NCBI RefSeq assembly: GCF_004358695.1
Contig: NZ_SNAA01000001.1
Coordinates: 310,001-374,000 of the forward strand
Origin: Palleronia sediminis
GTDB taxonomy: Bacteria; Pseudomonadota; Alphaproteobacteria; Rhodobacterales; Rhodobacteraceae
Direction: 5' to 3'
Length of the DNA: 64,000 nucleotides
Shown: in pieces, positions 49,449-58,860 of the stretch
How positions within the stretch are numbered: the first letter of the stretch is position 1
Layout of the letters: every line of letters starts with the position of its first letter
Notes under the pieces: generated by a model
The model's input: only the letters and a program-made list of their open reading frames with translations
Database searches by the model: none
What the model was told of the DNA's origin: nothing
Made by a program: the position numbers and the translations under genes

Positions 49449-49817
49449 TCACCGCCCCGTGCAGCGTCCCGAGAACACCAGCCGCCCGTCCGGCGCCTGA
49501 CCGACGCTCCAGTCGTCGGGGCCGCCAACCGTGGTCCAGTCGATATCCGAGGTGCCGAAATAGCGGATGCAATGCATGGTCGCGGGGTGGCGGACGCTTT
49601 CGCGCAGTTGGGGCAGGCCCGCCCCGCGCGCATCGACGAGAACCTGGAACTCGGGCTGCGCGCGATCCGCCGCGATCTCGGCGGCAAAGGGCAGCTGCCG
49701 TTCGGGAACCATGCGCAGCAGGCGGTCGCTGCCCGGATAGGGGATCGAGGGAAGGCTGCCGCAAGAGGCCGTCACCGCCCCCGCCATCGCCATGATTGCC
49801 AGTCTGCCCGCGCGCAC
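49449..49817 (-). CDS. Small lipoprotein or exported protein within the nuo operon
   Basis: A 122-residue protein. The GTG at 49817 follows a GGAGG site. The N-terminus (L-A-I-M-A-M-A-G-A-V-T-A-S-C, Cys19) fits a lipoprotein signal with a weak lipobox. The rest contains M-H-C-I-R-Y-F-G-T-S-D-I-D-W-T-T and a terminal G-R-C-T-G-R. Unknown function. The flanking gaps of about 125 bases on each side are longer than elsewhere in the operon. Confidence 0.6.
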   Translation of the reverse strand: MRAGRLAIMAMAGAVTASCGSLPSIPYPGSDRLLRMVPERQLPFAAEIAADRAQPEFQVLVDARGAGLPQLRESVRHPATMHCIRYFGTSDIDWTTVGGPDDWSVGQAPDGRLVFSGRCTGR

Positions 49818-49943
49818 TGCACCCTCCACACCGCCGGAACCCCGCGTCCCCGGTCCGGCTATAGCGGATCGACCCGGCCCCGGCAAACCCCGTGTGACCG
49901 CTTAACCGGGGGATTTCGCTGCAAAACCCGGCGGCTTGCGGGT

Positions 49944-50459
49944 TCAGGCGCCCAGGGCAGGCGCGCACCGCTCGGCCGCGGTGCGCCGCGCATCCGCGCC
50001 CGCCCAGTCGAAGGCTTCGGCGGTGGGGCCGAGGCGGCGCAGCAGGTCCAGCCGCTCCAACGCCTCGCCCAGCGTCGGGCGATGGCCCTGCGGCACGTAC
50101 CACAGCACGAGGTGCTGCTCGGCCAGCGCGGTGAACCACTCGGCCCGGCGGGTGTAGAACTGGCGATGCACCGTGTCCCAGACGAACCGCTCGAGCGCGG
50201 CGACATCCGTCCAGACCGTCAGGTTCGAGATCGCCCGCAAATCGCCGTCAATCTTGGCCTCGGTGTTGCCGGTACCGGGCTCGCCCGACCCCTCCATCAT
50301 CCAGACGAATCCCGGCATCCGCTTGCCCATGCCGTTGACGCGGTCCAGCGCATCCATGAAGGGGGCGACGCGCGGATCGTCGGTATCGGCGGCCAGCACG
50401 CCCACGTTAAGCTGTGCCAGATGCGTGCCGGGCGGCTGGGGAAAGGCGCCGCCCGTCAC
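49944..50459 (-). CDS. DUF3291 protein within the nuo operon
   Basis: A 171-residue protein with the DUF3291 pattern: L-A-Q-L-N-V-G near the start, P-G-F-V-W-M near residue 50, [20 protein letters not shown], then [11 protein letters not shown]. The fold is thought to be related to small heme-monooxygenase-like dimeric barrels, but no activity is established. The GTG start overlaps the nuoF stop (GTGA), so it is translated right after NuoF. Confidence 0.82.
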   Translation of the reverse strand: MTGGAFPQPPGTHLAQLNVGVLAADTDDPRVAPFMDALDRVNGMGKRMPGFVWMMEGSGEPGTGNTEAKIDGDLRAISNLTVWTDVAALERFVWDTVHRQFYTRRAEWFTALAEQHLVLWYVPQGHRPTLGEALERLDLLRRLGPTAEAFDWAGADARRTAAERCAPALGA

Positions 50460-51739
50460 TCGGCCGCCATGGACGGGCGCTTGTGCCTGATGCGATCCTC
50501 GATCTCGTCGCGGAAATGCCGGATCAGCCCCTGGATCGGCCAGGCCGCCGCGTCGCCCAGCGCGCAGATCGTGTGCCCCTCGACCTGCTTGGTCACGTCG
50601 AGCAGCATGTCGATCTCTTCGGGGTGGGCATCGCCGCGCACGAGCCGTTCCATCACCCGCATCATCCAGCCGGTGCCTTCGCGGCAGGGCGTGCACTGGC
50701 CGCAGCTTTCGTGCTTGTAGAACGCCGCAAGCCGCCAGATCGCCTTGATAATATCGGTGTTCTTGTCCATCACGATCACCGCCGCGGTGCCAAGGCCCGA
50801 CTTCTGCTCGCGCAGCCAGTCGAAATCCATGATCGCGTCCTTCATCACCGAACCGGGCAGGCAGGGCACCGATGAGCCGCCGGGAATCACCGCCTTGAGG
50901 TTGTCCCAGCCGCCGCGGATGCCGCCGCAATGGCGCTCGATCAGCTCTTCGAAGCTGATCGACATGGCCTCCTCGACGACGCAGGGATTGTTGACGTGGC
51001 CCGAGATCGCGAAAACCTTGGTGCCCGCGTTCTTGTCGCGGCCAAAGCCCGCGAACCACGACCCGCCCCGCCGCAGGATGGTCGGCACCACCGCGATGGA
51101 TTCGACGTTGTTCACCGTGGTCGGGCAGCCGTAAAGCCCCGCGCCGGCGGGAAACGGCGGTTTCATCCGCGGCATGCCCTTCTTGCCCTCGAGGCTTTCG
51201 AGCAGGGCGGTTTCCTCGCCGCAGATATAGGCGCCCGCGCCATGGGTGAGGTAGATGTCGAAATCCCACCCCGACCCGGCGGCGTTGCGGCCGAGCAGCC
51301 CGTCGTCATAGGCCTCGTCGATGGCCGCCTGAAGCGCCTCGCGCTCGCGGATATACTCGCCGCGGATGTAGATATAGGCGGCATGGGCGTTCATCGCGAA
51401 GGACGCGATCAGGCAGCCCTCGATCAGCGTATGCGGATCGTGGCGCATGATCTCGCGATCCTTGCAGGTGCCCGGCTCGGATTCGTCGGCATTGACGACG
51501 AGGTAGGACGGCCGGCCGTCCGACTCCTTGGGCATGAAGGACCATTTCAGCCCGGTCGGAAATCCCGCGCCGCCACGGCCGCGCAGGCCCGAATCCTTGA
51601 CCTCCTGGACGATCCAGTCGCGCCCCTTCTTGATGAGGTCGCCCGTCCCGTCCCAATGTCCGCGCGACTTGGCCCCCGCGAGCGAGCGGTCGCCCATCCC
51701 GTAGAGATTGGTGAATATGCGGTCCTTGTCGTCCAGCAT
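50456..51739 (-). CDS. nuoF: NADH-quinone oxidoreductase subunit F
   Basis: The NADH- and FMN-binding subunit with cluster N3, 427 residues. The FMN/NADH-binding segment [13 protein letters not shown] is near residue 57. The N3 ligands are in [13 protein letters not shown], with the fourth Cys in T-I-C-A-L-G-D. The ATG at 51739 has a GAGGGG site. The frame is open upstream, but without family sequence. Confidence 0.97.
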   Translation of the reverse strand: MLDDKDRIFTNLYGMGDRSLAGAKSRGHWDGTGDLIKKGRDWIVQEVKDSGLRGRGGAGFPTGLKWSFMPKESDGRPSYLVVNADESEPGTCKDREIMRHDPHTLIEGCLIASFAMNAHAAYIYIRGEYIREREALQAAIDEAYDDGLLGRNAAGSGWDFDIYLTHGAGAYICGEETALLESLEGKKGMPRMKPPFPAGAGLYGCPTTVNNVESIAVVPTILRRGGSWFAGFGRDKNAGTKVFAISGHVNNPCVVEEAMSISFEELIERHCGGIRGGWDNLKAVIPGGSSVPCLPGSVMKDAIMDFDWLREQKSGLGTAAVIVMDKNTDIIKAIWRLAAFYKHESCGQCTPCREGTGWMMRVMERLVRGDAHPEEIDMLLDVTKQVEGHTICALGDAAAWPIQGLIRHFRDEIEDRIRHKRPSMAAE

Positions 51740-51777
51740 GGTCGGCCCCTCGGCAGGTTCGGTTCGGCTGTAGCGCA

Positions 51778-52005
51778 CTATCTGTCGTCTTCGCGGCCGC
51801 TTTGCCAGATGCGAAATGTCGCGACAAGCGCCCAGACGAACGCGGCCAGCGCCGCGAGGTCCACCACGAAGACCGCGCGCGGCGGCAATCCCAGCGCGCC
51901 GCCGACCAGTTGCGCGCCGAACCACGCGATCATCGTGATCGCCATGACGACGCCCACGTTACGCGCCCGGCGGGCGCGCGCAAGCTGCCTGTCGTCGCGG
52001 CTCAT
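51778..52005 (-). CDS. Two-span membrane protein, DUF5337-like, within the nuo operon
   Basis: A 75-residue protein with two hydrophobic helices (about residues 17-38 and 43-65), a basic N-terminus ([13 protein letters not shown]) and a charged C-terminus. Size and layout match the DUF5337 proteins of Rhodobacterales, an assignment from memory. It lies between the HhH membrane protein and nuoF. Confidence 0.7.
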   Translation of the reverse strand: MSRDDRQLARARRARNVGVVMAITMIAWFGAQLVGGALGLPPRAVFVVDLAALAAFVWALVATFRIWQSGREDDR

Positions 52006-52066
52006 GCCGGGGCGCGGGCGTCTCTGCGGGGCGGCGGCACCGCCCCGCGCTCATTCGCGGCTGGGC

Positions 52067-53365
52067 TCATTCGGCGTCGCCGCGATCGGCCTGGGACGCG
52101 TCGCCGGCATCCTCGCCACGGGCGAGCCGACCGGCCTGCGCGATCCAGTCGTCGCGCCAGGCACGGCCGCGGAACCCCTCGAGATGCTCGTCGATCCAGT
52201 CGAGCTCGTCATCGGACCAGGCCGCGATCTGGTCGTAGTGATAGACGCCGAGCCCGTGCAGCACATCCTCGAGCTTGGGGCCCACGCCCTTGATCCGCTT
52301 GAGATCGTCGGCACCGCCCTCGCGCGGCGCGTCGCGCAGCGGCGGCCGCTTGCCGACCGTCGGATCGGGCGCGCCGTTCGTGCCCGCCGTCGTCGCGGGG
52401 GCGGTGTCGGGCGCGGGGCCGGTCGCGACGGCCCCCGCATCCGTGGCGGCATCGGCGGCCGAGCCGCCGACCACGGTGCCGCCCGCGATCTCGGCATTGC
52501 CCGCGATCCCGGCCGCGCCGCCCCGCGCCGCGTCCGAGTTGCGCCCCGCCAGCGCCCCGCCCGAGGCGGTGTCCTCCCCGGCATCGCCGTGGGCGGTCCC
52601 GCCGCCCGACCCCGATCCGCTCGAGCCCGCGCCCACCGCGCCGGCCGTGCCGCCGGGCAGGTCGCTGCCATGGGCGATCCCGCCCGGCTGCGTGTCCGAG
52701 CCGCCGCCCCGCGCGGTGTCCGACCCGCCCGTGGCCGAGCCGCCCGTGGCCGACCCGCCCGACCTGTCGTCGTCGCCTTCCTTGGCGCGGGCCGCGTCCT
52801 CGGTCTGGCCCGGCGCCGCGCCGTGATCCTTGACCGGCGCGCCGCTGCCGCCCTCACCCTCGCGTGAATAGGTCGCGCCCACGCCCTGCCCCGTCTCGTC
52901 GGGCCGGGCCGAGGCGCCGGTCTCGGGCTCGGTCGTATCCGCCTTCTGCCCCACCGTCGGCATCCCGCCGGTCTCGGGGCGGCCGGCCGTGCCCGCGTGA
53001 TCGCCCGTGCCGTCGGCGCCGCCACGGGCCACGGCCATCGTGCCGCCAGCGGCCCCCATCGGCACGCCGACCGCGCCGCCCGTCACCCCGGCCGAGCCGG
53101 GCGTCACACCGGCGGTGCCGGCCGGAACCGTGCGGTCGCCCAGCTTGCCGTCCTTGGGCGACAGGTCGGGACGCTCGCGCGGGCTGCGCTCGTGGAAGCC
53201 GATGAACAGAAAGGCGATCGCCGCCGCCGCGACAACGATCGCGAGGAAGGCCGCCGGCGAAAAGCTGAACCCGCCGACAACCATCAGCGCGACGAAGGCG
53301 ACGAAACCGATGCCGCCGGCGATAGCCGCGACGATCAAAATGGAGCCCTGAGATTGTTTCGACAT
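52067..53365 (-). CDS. Membrane-anchored protein with low-complexity linker and C-terminal helix-hairpin-helix module, paralogous to the NuoE tail
   Basis: A 432-residue protein between nuoE and nuoF. Two transmembrane helices are at residues about 9-30 and 35-55. A long Gly/Ala/Thr/Asp-rich linker follows (about 75-340, with repeats such as G-G-S-A-T). From residue 345 to about 417 comes a compact module starting [12 protein letters not shown], with the hairpin I-K-G-V-G-P-K-L and later Y-H-Y-D-Q-I-A-A-W and G-F-R-G-R-A. The same module ends NuoE. The ATG at 53365 has a GGAAGGG site. An accessory role in complex I assembly or tethering is inferred. Confidence 0.82.
   Translation of the reverse strand: MSKQSQGSILIVAAIAGGIGFVAFVALMVVGGFSFSPAAFLAIVVAAAAIAFLFIGFHERSPRERPDLSPKDGKLGDRTVPAGTAGVTPGSAGVTGGAVGVPMGAAGGTMAVARGGADGTGDHAGTAGRPETGGMPTVGQKADTTEPETGASARPDETGQGVGATYSREGEGGSGAPVKDHGAAPGQTEDAARAKEGDDDRSGGSATGGSATGGSDTARGGGSDTQPGGIAHGSDLPGGTAGAVGAGSSGSGSGGGTAHGDAGEDTASGGALAGRNSDAARGGAAGIAGNAEIAGGTVVGGSAADAATDAGAVATGPAPDTAPATTAGTNGAPDPTVGKRPPLRDAPREGGADDLKRIKGVGPKLEDVLHGLGVYHYDQIAAWSDDELDWIDEHLEGFRGRAWRDDWIAQAGRLARGEDAGDASQADRGDAE
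52296..52327. repeat. Direct repeat copy A (HhH module DNA)
   Basis: Matches 53691-53722 at 31 of 32 bases. It encodes the [11 protein letters not shown] segment of the module. Confidence 0.9.
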
Positions 53366-53386
53366 GACGACCCTTCCCGTTGAAAG

Positions 53387-53436
53387 GGGGGGCCGACATG
53401 CCCCCCGCACTGTCAGACAGGGGGCATCACGCCCCC
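53387..53436 (-). promoter_or_regulatory. Tandem hairpins between nuoE and the HhH membrane-protein gene
   Basis: Two GC-rich hairpins stand in the 135-base gap: 53387-53393 with 53400-53406 (seven pairs, six-base loop), and 53420-53425 with 53431-53436 (six pairs, five-base loop). Between them lies CTGTC-A-GACAG at 53410-53420. On the minus strand the first-named hairpin is followed by CTTTC, not a full T-run. They may set transcript stability or partial termination. Confidence 0.5.
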
Positions 53437-53500
53437 GTTACGCCCGAACCTAGCGCGCCGATGGGGGTTTGTCTGCAATCGCGTGGCGATTATCGCGGGG

Positions 53501-54862
53501 CTATTCCTCGCCGCGCAACAATACCTTGGCCTGCCCGACCCAGTCGTCGCGGATCGCGCGGCCGCGAAAGCCCTCGATGTTGCGGTCGACCCAGGCCAGC
53601 TCCGCCGCCTGCCAGCTTGCGATCTGGTCGAGGTGATAGATGCCCATGGCGTTCAACGCCTCTTCGAGCCTGGGGCCGATTCCGCGCACCCGCTTGAGAT
53701 CGTCGGCCCCGCCCTCGCGCGGGGCTTCGAGCGTCTCGGGTCGCCGCTCCTCGCCCTCGGGGATGGCGGCGGCGGCCTCGTTGGCCGGGTCGGCATCGTC
53801 GCCCGCGCGGGCGGGCTGGCCCGCGGCGCGGCCCTCGGTGTCATCCCCGCCCGACAGGGGCCCCGCGCCGTCATGGCTGCTGGTCTCGCGGCCCGGCGCC
53901 TGGTGATCGCCCGTGTCGCCCGCGGGTGCATGTCCGGGCGTGCGGCCCTGCCCCTCGCCGATGGTGGCGTCGCCGCCCATCACCTCGCCCTCGTCGGGGC
54001 GGGCCTTGTTGTCGGCGTCGGTCTCCTGCCGCGTGGTCGCCTTGGGGCTCACGGGCTTGCCCCGGCCGGGCTGCGCGCCTGGCGTGGGCTTGTCCACCGC
54101 GCCACGCGGCGGCAGCAGGTCGTCGTTGATCGAGGGCGGCACCGCCGCCGCGCTGTCGGCGACCGGCGTCCAGGGCGCGCGCAGCGGCACCTCGGTGCCG
54201 TCGATGCGCTTGAGCGTATCGCCGATTTCGGTGGCGAGCCTCACGCTGGCATTGCCCTCGTGATGCCGCTCCATCTCGAGCGAGGTCAGCCCCGCCGCGG
54301 GCTCCGAGGCAAAGCGGCCGATCTGGCTGCCGGGCACCGGCACCTCGCCCGCCGCCATGCGGTCGATCAGCTTCCCGAGCGTCTCGGCCGTCAGGTCCTC
54401 GTAGTAATCCTTGCCGATCTGGGCCATCGGCGCGTTGGCGCAGGCGCCGAGGCATTCGACCTCTTCCCACGAGAACTTGCCGTCCGCGCTGATCTCGTGC
54501 GGGCGCGGCGCGATCTTCTGCCGGCAGACCGAGATCAGATCCTCGGCGCCGCAGATCATGCAGGAAGTCGTCCCGCAAACCTGGATATGCGCCACGCGCC
54601 CAACCGGCTGGAGCTGGAACATGAAGTAAAAGGTCGCGACCTCGAGCACGCGGATATAGGCCATGCCCAGCATCCGCGCGACCTCTTCCATGGCGGGCCG
54701 GGTCAGCCAGCCCTCCTGCTCCTGCGCGCGCCACAAAAGCGCGATGACCGCGCTGGCCTGCCGCCCCTCGGGATACTTGGTGATCTGCGCCTCGGCCCAT
54801 TCGCGGTTGGCCTCGGTAAAGGCAAAGCTCTCGGGCTGGTCGTGATACAGGCGGCGCAGCAT
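53501..54862 (-). CDS. nuoE: NADH-quinone oxidoreductase subunit E with C-terminal HhH extension
   Basis: The [2Fe-2S] cluster N1a subunit. Residues 1 to about 190 are the normal thioredoxin-like domain with ligands in V-C-G-T-T-S-C and C-L-G-A-C-A-N-A-P. The protein is 453 residues, against about 170-240 in E. coli or Paracoccus. A disordered Pro/Asp/Gly-rich linker (about 215-378) leads to a C-terminal module (379-453) with [20 protein letters not shown] and Y-H-L-D-Q-I-A-S-W, nearly the same as the end of the next gene. The ATG at 54862 gives the standard start M-L-R-R-L. Confidence 0.95.
   Translation of the reverse strand: MLRRLYHDQPESFAFTEANREWAEAQITKYPEGRQASAVIALLWRAQEQEGWLTRPAMEEVARMLGMAYIRVLEVATFYFMFQLQPVGRVAHIQVCGTTSCMICGAEDLISVCRQKIAPRPHEISADGKFSWEEVECLGACANAPMAQIGKDYYEDLTAETLGKLIDRMAAGEVPVPGSQIGRFASEPAAGLTSLEMERHHEGNASVRLATEIGDTLKRIDGTEVPLRAPWTPVADSAAAVPPSINDDLLPPRGAVDKPTPGAQPGRGKPVSPKATTRQETDADNKARPDEGEVMGGDATIGEGQGRTPGHAPAGDTGDHQAPGRETSSHDGAGPLSGGDDTEGRAAGQPARAGDDADPANEAAAAIPEGEERRPETLEAPREGGADDLKRVRGIGPRLEEALNAMGIYHLDQIASWQAAELAWVDRNIEGFRGRAIRDDWVGQAKVLLRGEE
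53691..53722. repeat. Direct repeat copy B (HhH module DNA, in nuoE)
   Basis: Differs from 52296-52327 at one base of 32. Same orientation, 1395 bases apart. Confidence 0.9.
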
Positions 54863-54950
54863 GGGCAGACCTCTTTCGTCTCGATCGCGGCAGCACCTAG
54901 CGCATCGCTTTCCCAAGCGAAAGATCGCTTGCGGCTGCGCGGCCCTGCCG

Positions 54951-54977
54951 TCTCTGTTTCCTCAAATACTCATTCCC
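54951..54977. repeat. Short intergenic motif, copy 2
   Basis: A pyrimidine-rich stretch TCTCTGTTTCCTCAAATACT in the 160-base gap between nuoD and nuoE, similar to 30978-31001 (TTTC-x-CAAATAC core). Its role is unknown. Confidence 0.4.
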
Positions 54978-55022
54978 GACCGCCGCGCGCGCAGCCGGTC
55001 GGGCCGCGCGCAGGGCTGCGGA

Positions 55023-56234
55023 TCAGCGGTCGATCTCTCCGAACACGACGTCGAGCGTCCCGATGATCGCGGCCACATCGGCAAGCTGGTGGCCCTTGGA
55101 GATATGGTCCATCGCCTGCAGGTGCAGATAGCCCGGCGCGCGCAGCTTGGCGCGGTAGGGCCGGTTCGTGCCGTCGGCCACGAGATAGACGCCGAACTCC
55201 CCCTTGGGGGCTTCGACCGCGGCATAGACCTCGCCCTCGGGGACGTGGAACCCCTCGGTGTAGAGCTTGAAGTGATGGATCAGCGCCTCCATCGAGGTCT
55301 TCATGTCGCGCCGCGTCGGCGGGCTCAGCTTGCCGCGATGCATGACGGGGCCGGGCTCGTCGCGCAGTTTTTTCAGCGCCTGCCGCATGATCTTGGCGGA
55401 TTCGCGCATCTCGGCCATGCGGATCAGGTAGCGGTCGTAGCAATCGCCGTTCACGCCCACCGGGATCTCGAACTCGAACTCGTCATAGCACTCGTAGGGT
55501 TGGGCGCGGCGCAGGTCCCAGGCCAGCCCCGAGCCGCGCGCCATGACGCCCGACATGCCCCAGTCGAACACCTCCTGCTGCGAGATGATGGCGATATCGA
55601 CATTGCGCTGCTTGAAGATCCGGTTCTCGGTCAGAAGCCCGTCGAGATCGTCCAGCACACCCAGGAACGGGTCGATCCAGTCGTCGATATCCTCGATCAG
55701 CTCGGGCGGCAGATCCTGGTGGACGCCGCCGGGGCGGAAATAATTGGCATGAAGCCGCGCGCCGCAGGCCCGTTCGTAGAAAATCATCAGCTTTTCGCGC
55801 TCTTCGAACCCCCAGAGCGGCGGGGTCAGCGCGCCGACGTCCATCGCCTGCGTGGTCACGTTCAGCAGATGGGACAGGATGCGCCCGATCTCGCAGAACA
55901 GAACGCGGATGAGCTGCCCGCGGCGCGGCACCTCGGTCCCGGTCAGCCGCTCGATGGCGAGAACCCAGGCGTGTTCCTGGTTCATCGGGCTTACGTAGTC
56001 GAGCCGGTCGAGATAGGGCAGGTTCTGCAGATAGGTCCGCGTCTCCATCAGCTTTTCGGTGCCGCGGTGCAGCAGCCCGATATGGGGGTCGCAGCGCTCG
56101 ACGATCTCACCGTCGAGTTCCAGCACCAGTCGCAGCACGCCATGGGCCGCCGGGTGCTGGGGCCCGAAGTTGATATTGAAGTTGCGGATCTTCTGCTCGC
56201 CCGTCTGGGCGTCTTCGAATGCCGTGTCTTTCAT
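55023..56234 (-). CDS. nuoD: NADH-quinone oxidoreductase subunit D
   Basis: A hydrogenase-like 49-kDa subunit at the quinone site, 403 residues. Typical segments: [13 protein letters not shown] near residue 24, [11 protein letters not shown], and the C-terminal [10 protein letters not shown] chose the ATG at 56234, which overlaps the stop of the sulfotransferase (ATGA context) and gives the usual N-terminus M-K-D-T-x-F-E-D-A. nuoC and nuoD are separate genes here. Confidence 0.96.
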   Translation of the reverse strand: MKDTAFEDAQTGEQKIRNFNINFGPQHPAAHGVLRLVLELDGEIVERCDPHIGLLHRGTEKLMETRTYLQNLPYLDRLDYVSPMNQEHAWVLAIERLTGTEVPRRGQLIRVLFCEIGRILSHLLNVTTQAMDVGALTPPLWGFEEREKLMIFYERACGARLHANYFRPGGVHQDLPPELIEDIDDWIDPFLGVLDDLDGLLTENRIFKQRNVDIAIISQQEVFDWGMSGVMARGSGLAWDLRRAQPYECYDEFEFEIPVGVNGDCYDRYLIRMAEMRESAKIMRQALKKLRDEPGPVMHRGKLSPPTRRDMKTSMEALIHHFKLYTEGFHVPEGEVYAAVEAPKGEFGVYLVADGTNRPYRAKLRAPGYLHLQAMDHISKGHQLADVAAIIGTLDVVFGEIDR

Positions 56235-57127
56235 CTCGGGTCCCCATGGGTCTCGGGCAGCCATGCCTCGGGCAGCGATCCGAAGCGCAGGCGAATATAC
56301 TCGTATTGCGGGCGAAGGAAACGGCGCATGGCGTCGCGCTGCTGCCGCGTGGCGGGCAAGGCCACGCCTTCGTGATGGCGAGTGGGCGGCGCGGGCACGG
56401 GCGCAATGCCGAGAAAGTCGCAGATCCGCGCGAGCCCCGCATCGGTGAACGCCTCTTCGCTGGTCATGGCCAGCAGGTTCCCGGCCGGGATCGCCGCATC
56501 GAGCCGGCCCAGCGCGCCGCGATAGTCGCAGCGCCGCGCGACGCCGGCCCGCTTGCCGGCGAAAACGGCGTGCATCGCGCGATCGACCCGCGCGGCAAGC
56601 CCGTCATCGCCGTCCCGCCCGGCACTTTCGACCATGCGCAGATTCGACCAGAGCCGCGCCACCGGATCGCGCATCAGATAGATCAGCCGCAGGCCCGGCG
56701 TCGCACGGGCCATCTCGGCCAGCCGCTCGCGCGGCAAAAGCGCATAGCTGGGGCTGGCCTCTCCAACCACCGCGCGGCCCCCGCGGCCATGCGACAGGTA
56801 GGCCAGCCAGTCATCCGCCGTGGCGCCGTCCTCGTGCAGCGCCGCGACCGCGTCCATATCCGCCAACTCGGCCCGAAGCCGCCCCTCGGGGTCGCCCTCG
56901 TCGGCGATGCGGGTCAGCTTGCGCGCGGCCGAGGCGCCCAGCCGGTCCAGCATCGACGCCTGCGAAACCTCGATCCCCGCATCCCAGAAATGCAGCTCCT
57001 TGACGCCGCGCAAATGGCATTCGGGATGGCCCCGCAGCGTCTCGAAAAGCCAGGTCGTACCGGCCTTGGTCGCGCCGGCGCAGATCATCACGCGCAGGGC
57101 GCCCGCGGGGTCGACGCGCGGCTCCAC
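56231..57127 (-). CDS. Sulfotransferase inserted between nuoC and nuoD
   Basis: A 298-residue PAPS-dependent sulfotransferase. The 5'-phosphosulfate loop G-A-T-K-A-G-T-T-W is at residues 18-26. The 3'-phosphate motif [12 protein letters not shown] is at 150-161, with Arg153 and Ser161. The GTG at 57127 starts four bases after nuoC. The stop overlaps the nuoD start. The acceptor (lipid, glycan or small molecule) cannot be predicted. It is an unusual guest in a complex I operon, yet it is set into the translational chain as the other genes are. Confidence 0.85.
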   Translation of the reverse strand: MEPRVDPAGALRVMICAGATKAGTTWLFETLRGHPECHLRGVKELHFWDAGIEVSQASMLDRLGASAARKLTRIADEGDPEGRLRAELADMDAVAALHEDGATADDWLAYLSHGRGGRAVVGEASPSYALLPRERLAEMARATPGLRLIYLMRDPVARLWSNLRMVESAGRDGDDGLAARVDRAMHAVFAGKRAGVARRCDYRGALGRLDAAIPAGNLLAMTSEEAFTDAGLARICDFLGIAPVPAPPTRHHEGVALPATRQQRDAMRRFLRPQYEYIRLRFGSLPEAWLPETHGDPR

Positions 57128-57131
57128 CCGC

Positions 57132-57737
57132 TCAGGCCGGGGCGTCGCCGGACTTCTCGTCGCCCGGAAGCACGTATTCCGCGCCCTCCCAGGGGCTGAG
57201 GAAGTCGAACTGCCGGTATTCCTGCACGAGGTTCACGGGCTCGTAGACCACGCGCTTGACCGTCTCGTCATAGCGCAGCTCGACATAGCCGGTGGTCGGG
57301 AAATCCTTGCGCAGCGGATAGCCGCGGAAACCGTAATCGGTGAGGATGCGCCGCAGGTCCGGGTGGCCGGTGAACAGCACGCCAAACATGTCGAACACCT
57401 CGCGCTCGAACCAGTTGGCGGCCGGGAAAATCGAAGTGATCGAGGGCGCCATCTCGTCCTCGCGCACCTCGGCCTTGAGGCGGATGCGCTGGTTCTCGTG
57501 CATCGAGAGAAAGTGATAGACGAGGTCGAACCGCGCCTCGCGCTCGGGCCGGTCCACGGCGGTGATGTCGATCAGCGTCGTGAAGCGGCAGTTGCGGTCG
57601 CTTTTCAGGAACTCGACCAGCGACGGGATCGAGGCCAGCGCGACATTCACCGTCAGCTCGTCAAAGGCGATCTCGGTCGAGAGCACGCAATCGGGCCGCG
57701 AGGTCTTGATGTGGTCGGCCAGTTCGGTCAGCGGCAT
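57132..57737 (-). CDS. nuoC: NADH-quinone oxidoreductase subunit C
   Basis: A 30-kDa type subunit, 201 residues. The family signature [20 protein letters not shown] is near residue 110, followed by [14 protein letters not shown]. The ATG at 57737 has an AGGA site. The tail is short and charged. Confidence 0.97.
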   Translation of the reverse strand: MPLTELADHIKTSRPDCVLSTEIAFDELTVNVALASIPSLVEFLKSDRNCRFTTLIDITAVDRPEREARFDLVYHFLSMHENQRIRLKAEVREDEMAPSITSIFPAANWFEREVFDMFGVLFTGHPDLRRILTDYGFRGYPLRKDFPTTGYVELRYDETVKRVVYEPVNLVQEYRQFDFLSPWEGAEYVLPGDEKSGDAPA

Positions 57738-57758
57738 GGGCTAATCCTGGTTGAGGTC

Positions 57759-58307
57759 TCAGCGGACGATGGTGCCGGTGCGGCGGATCTTTCGCTGCAA
57801 CTGGAGGATGCCGTAAAGCAGCGCCTCGGCGGTCGGCGGGCAGCCGGGAACGTAGATATCGACCGGCACGACGCGGTCGCAGCCGCGCACCACCGAATAG
57901 CTGTAGTGGTAATACCCCCCGCCATTGGCGCAGGAGCCCATCGAGATCACGTAGCGCGGCTCGGGCATCTGGTCGTAGACCTTGCGCAGCGCGGGGGCCA
58001 TCTTGTTGGTCAGCGTCCCCGCGACGATCATCACGTCGGACTGGCGCGGGCTCGCGCGCGGCGCGACGCCGAACCGCTCGGCATCGTAGCGCGGCATCGA
58101 GGTATGCATCATCTCGACCGCGCAGCAGGCCAGCCCGAAGGTCATCCAGTGCAGCGAGCCGGTGCGCGCCCAGTTGATGATGTCCTCGGACGTGGTGAGC
58201 AGGAAACCCTTGTCGGTCAGCTCCCGGTTCAGCGCCTGCGTGGCGTGTTCGGGGTCGGGGCCGGCCGTCAGGGCACCGTAGGGGGTCGCTCCGGGGGTCA
58301 CGGACAT
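57759..58307 (-). CDS. nuoB: NADH-quinone oxidoreductase subunit B
   Basis: The subunit carrying cluster N2, 182 residues. The adjacent cysteines of G-L-A-C-C-A-V-E-M, then G-S-C-A-N-G-G and V-P-G-C-P-P-T, provide the ligands. A strong GAGGAGAA ribosome binding site precedes the ATG at 58307. The 131-base gap to nuoA is the longest non-coding stretch at this end of the operon. Confidence 0.97.
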   Translation of the reverse strand: MSVTPGATPYGALTAGPDPEHATQALNRELTDKGFLLTTSEDIINWARTGSLHWMTFGLACCAVEMMHTSMPRYDAERFGVAPRASPRQSDVMIVAGTLTNKMAPALRKVYDQMPEPRYVISMGSCANGGGYYHYSYSVVRGCDRVVPVDIYVPGCPPTAEALLYGILQLQRKIRRTGTIVR

Positions 58308-58410
58308 GACGAATTCTCCTCATGGGTCGGCGGGGCGCCAAGGGCGCGCCCGGACCGTCGCATTCACCTATTATCGCCGCGGCCCGGCGTCAACGCGCGC
58401 CCCCTCGCGT

Positions 58411-58431
58411 CGGGCGGGCGCGCTCCGCCCG
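58411..58431 (-). promoter_or_regulatory. Hairpin between nuoA and nuoB
   Basis: A seven-base-pair stem (58411-58417 with 58425-58431) and a seven-base loop just after the nuoA stop. No T-run. Possibly an RNA-processing or stability element. Confidence 0.4.
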
Positions 58432-58438
58432 GCGGGCG

Positions 58439-58804
58439 TCACTCCCAGTCGAGCGCGCCCTTCTTCCATTCATAGGCGAACCCGATGGTCAGCACGCCCA
58501 GGAACGCCATCATCGACCAGAAGGCCGCGTCGGTCATCGCGTGAAAGGTCACGGCCCAGGGAAACAGGAACGCGATCTCGAGATCGAAGATGATGAACAG
58601 GATCGACACGAGGTAAAAGCGCACGTCGAACTTCATCCGGGCGTCGTCAAAGGCGTTGAACCCGCATTCATAGGCCGACACCTTTTCGGAATCGGGGTTG
58701 CGCACGGCGACGATCACCGCCGCCAGGATCAGGATCACGCCCAGCGCCACGGCAAGGCCCAGCAGGATCAGGATCGGCAGGTAGTCGCGCAGAATGTCGT
58801 TCAT
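58439..58804 (-). CDS. nuoA: NADH-quinone oxidoreductase subunit A
   Basis: The first gene of the operon, a 121-residue membrane subunit with three transmembrane helices. The conserved Y-E-C-G-F motif is near residue 45, followed by the acidic [11 protein letters not shown] segment. A GGAG site precedes the ATG at 58804. Confidence 0.97.
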   Translation of the reverse strand: MNDILRDYLPILILLGLAVALGVILILAAVIVAVRNPDSEKVSAYECGFNAFDDARMKFDVRFYLVSILFIIFDLEIAFLFPWAVTFHAMTDAAFWSMMAFLGVLTIGFAYEWKKGALDWE

Positions 58805-58831
58805 CGCATCGGCTCCGGTCGGGATTGGCTT

Positions 58832-58860
58832 GGGCTACCGCCTCGGCCGCCCGCGGTCAA
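58832..58860 (-). promoter_or_regulatory. Possible nuo operon promoter
   Basis: On the minus strand TTGACC (58860-58855, overlapping the stop codon of the GST gene), a 17-base spacer and a weak TAGCCC (58837-58832). A transcript would start about 20 bases before nuoA. Pattern-based. The nuo genes could also be read through from the GST gene. Confidence 0.3.

Noticed and set aside
52067-54862. Assembly duplication as the cause of the twin HhH modules
   Set aside because: The linkers, flanking genes and many module residues differ, so the two copies are distinct genes.
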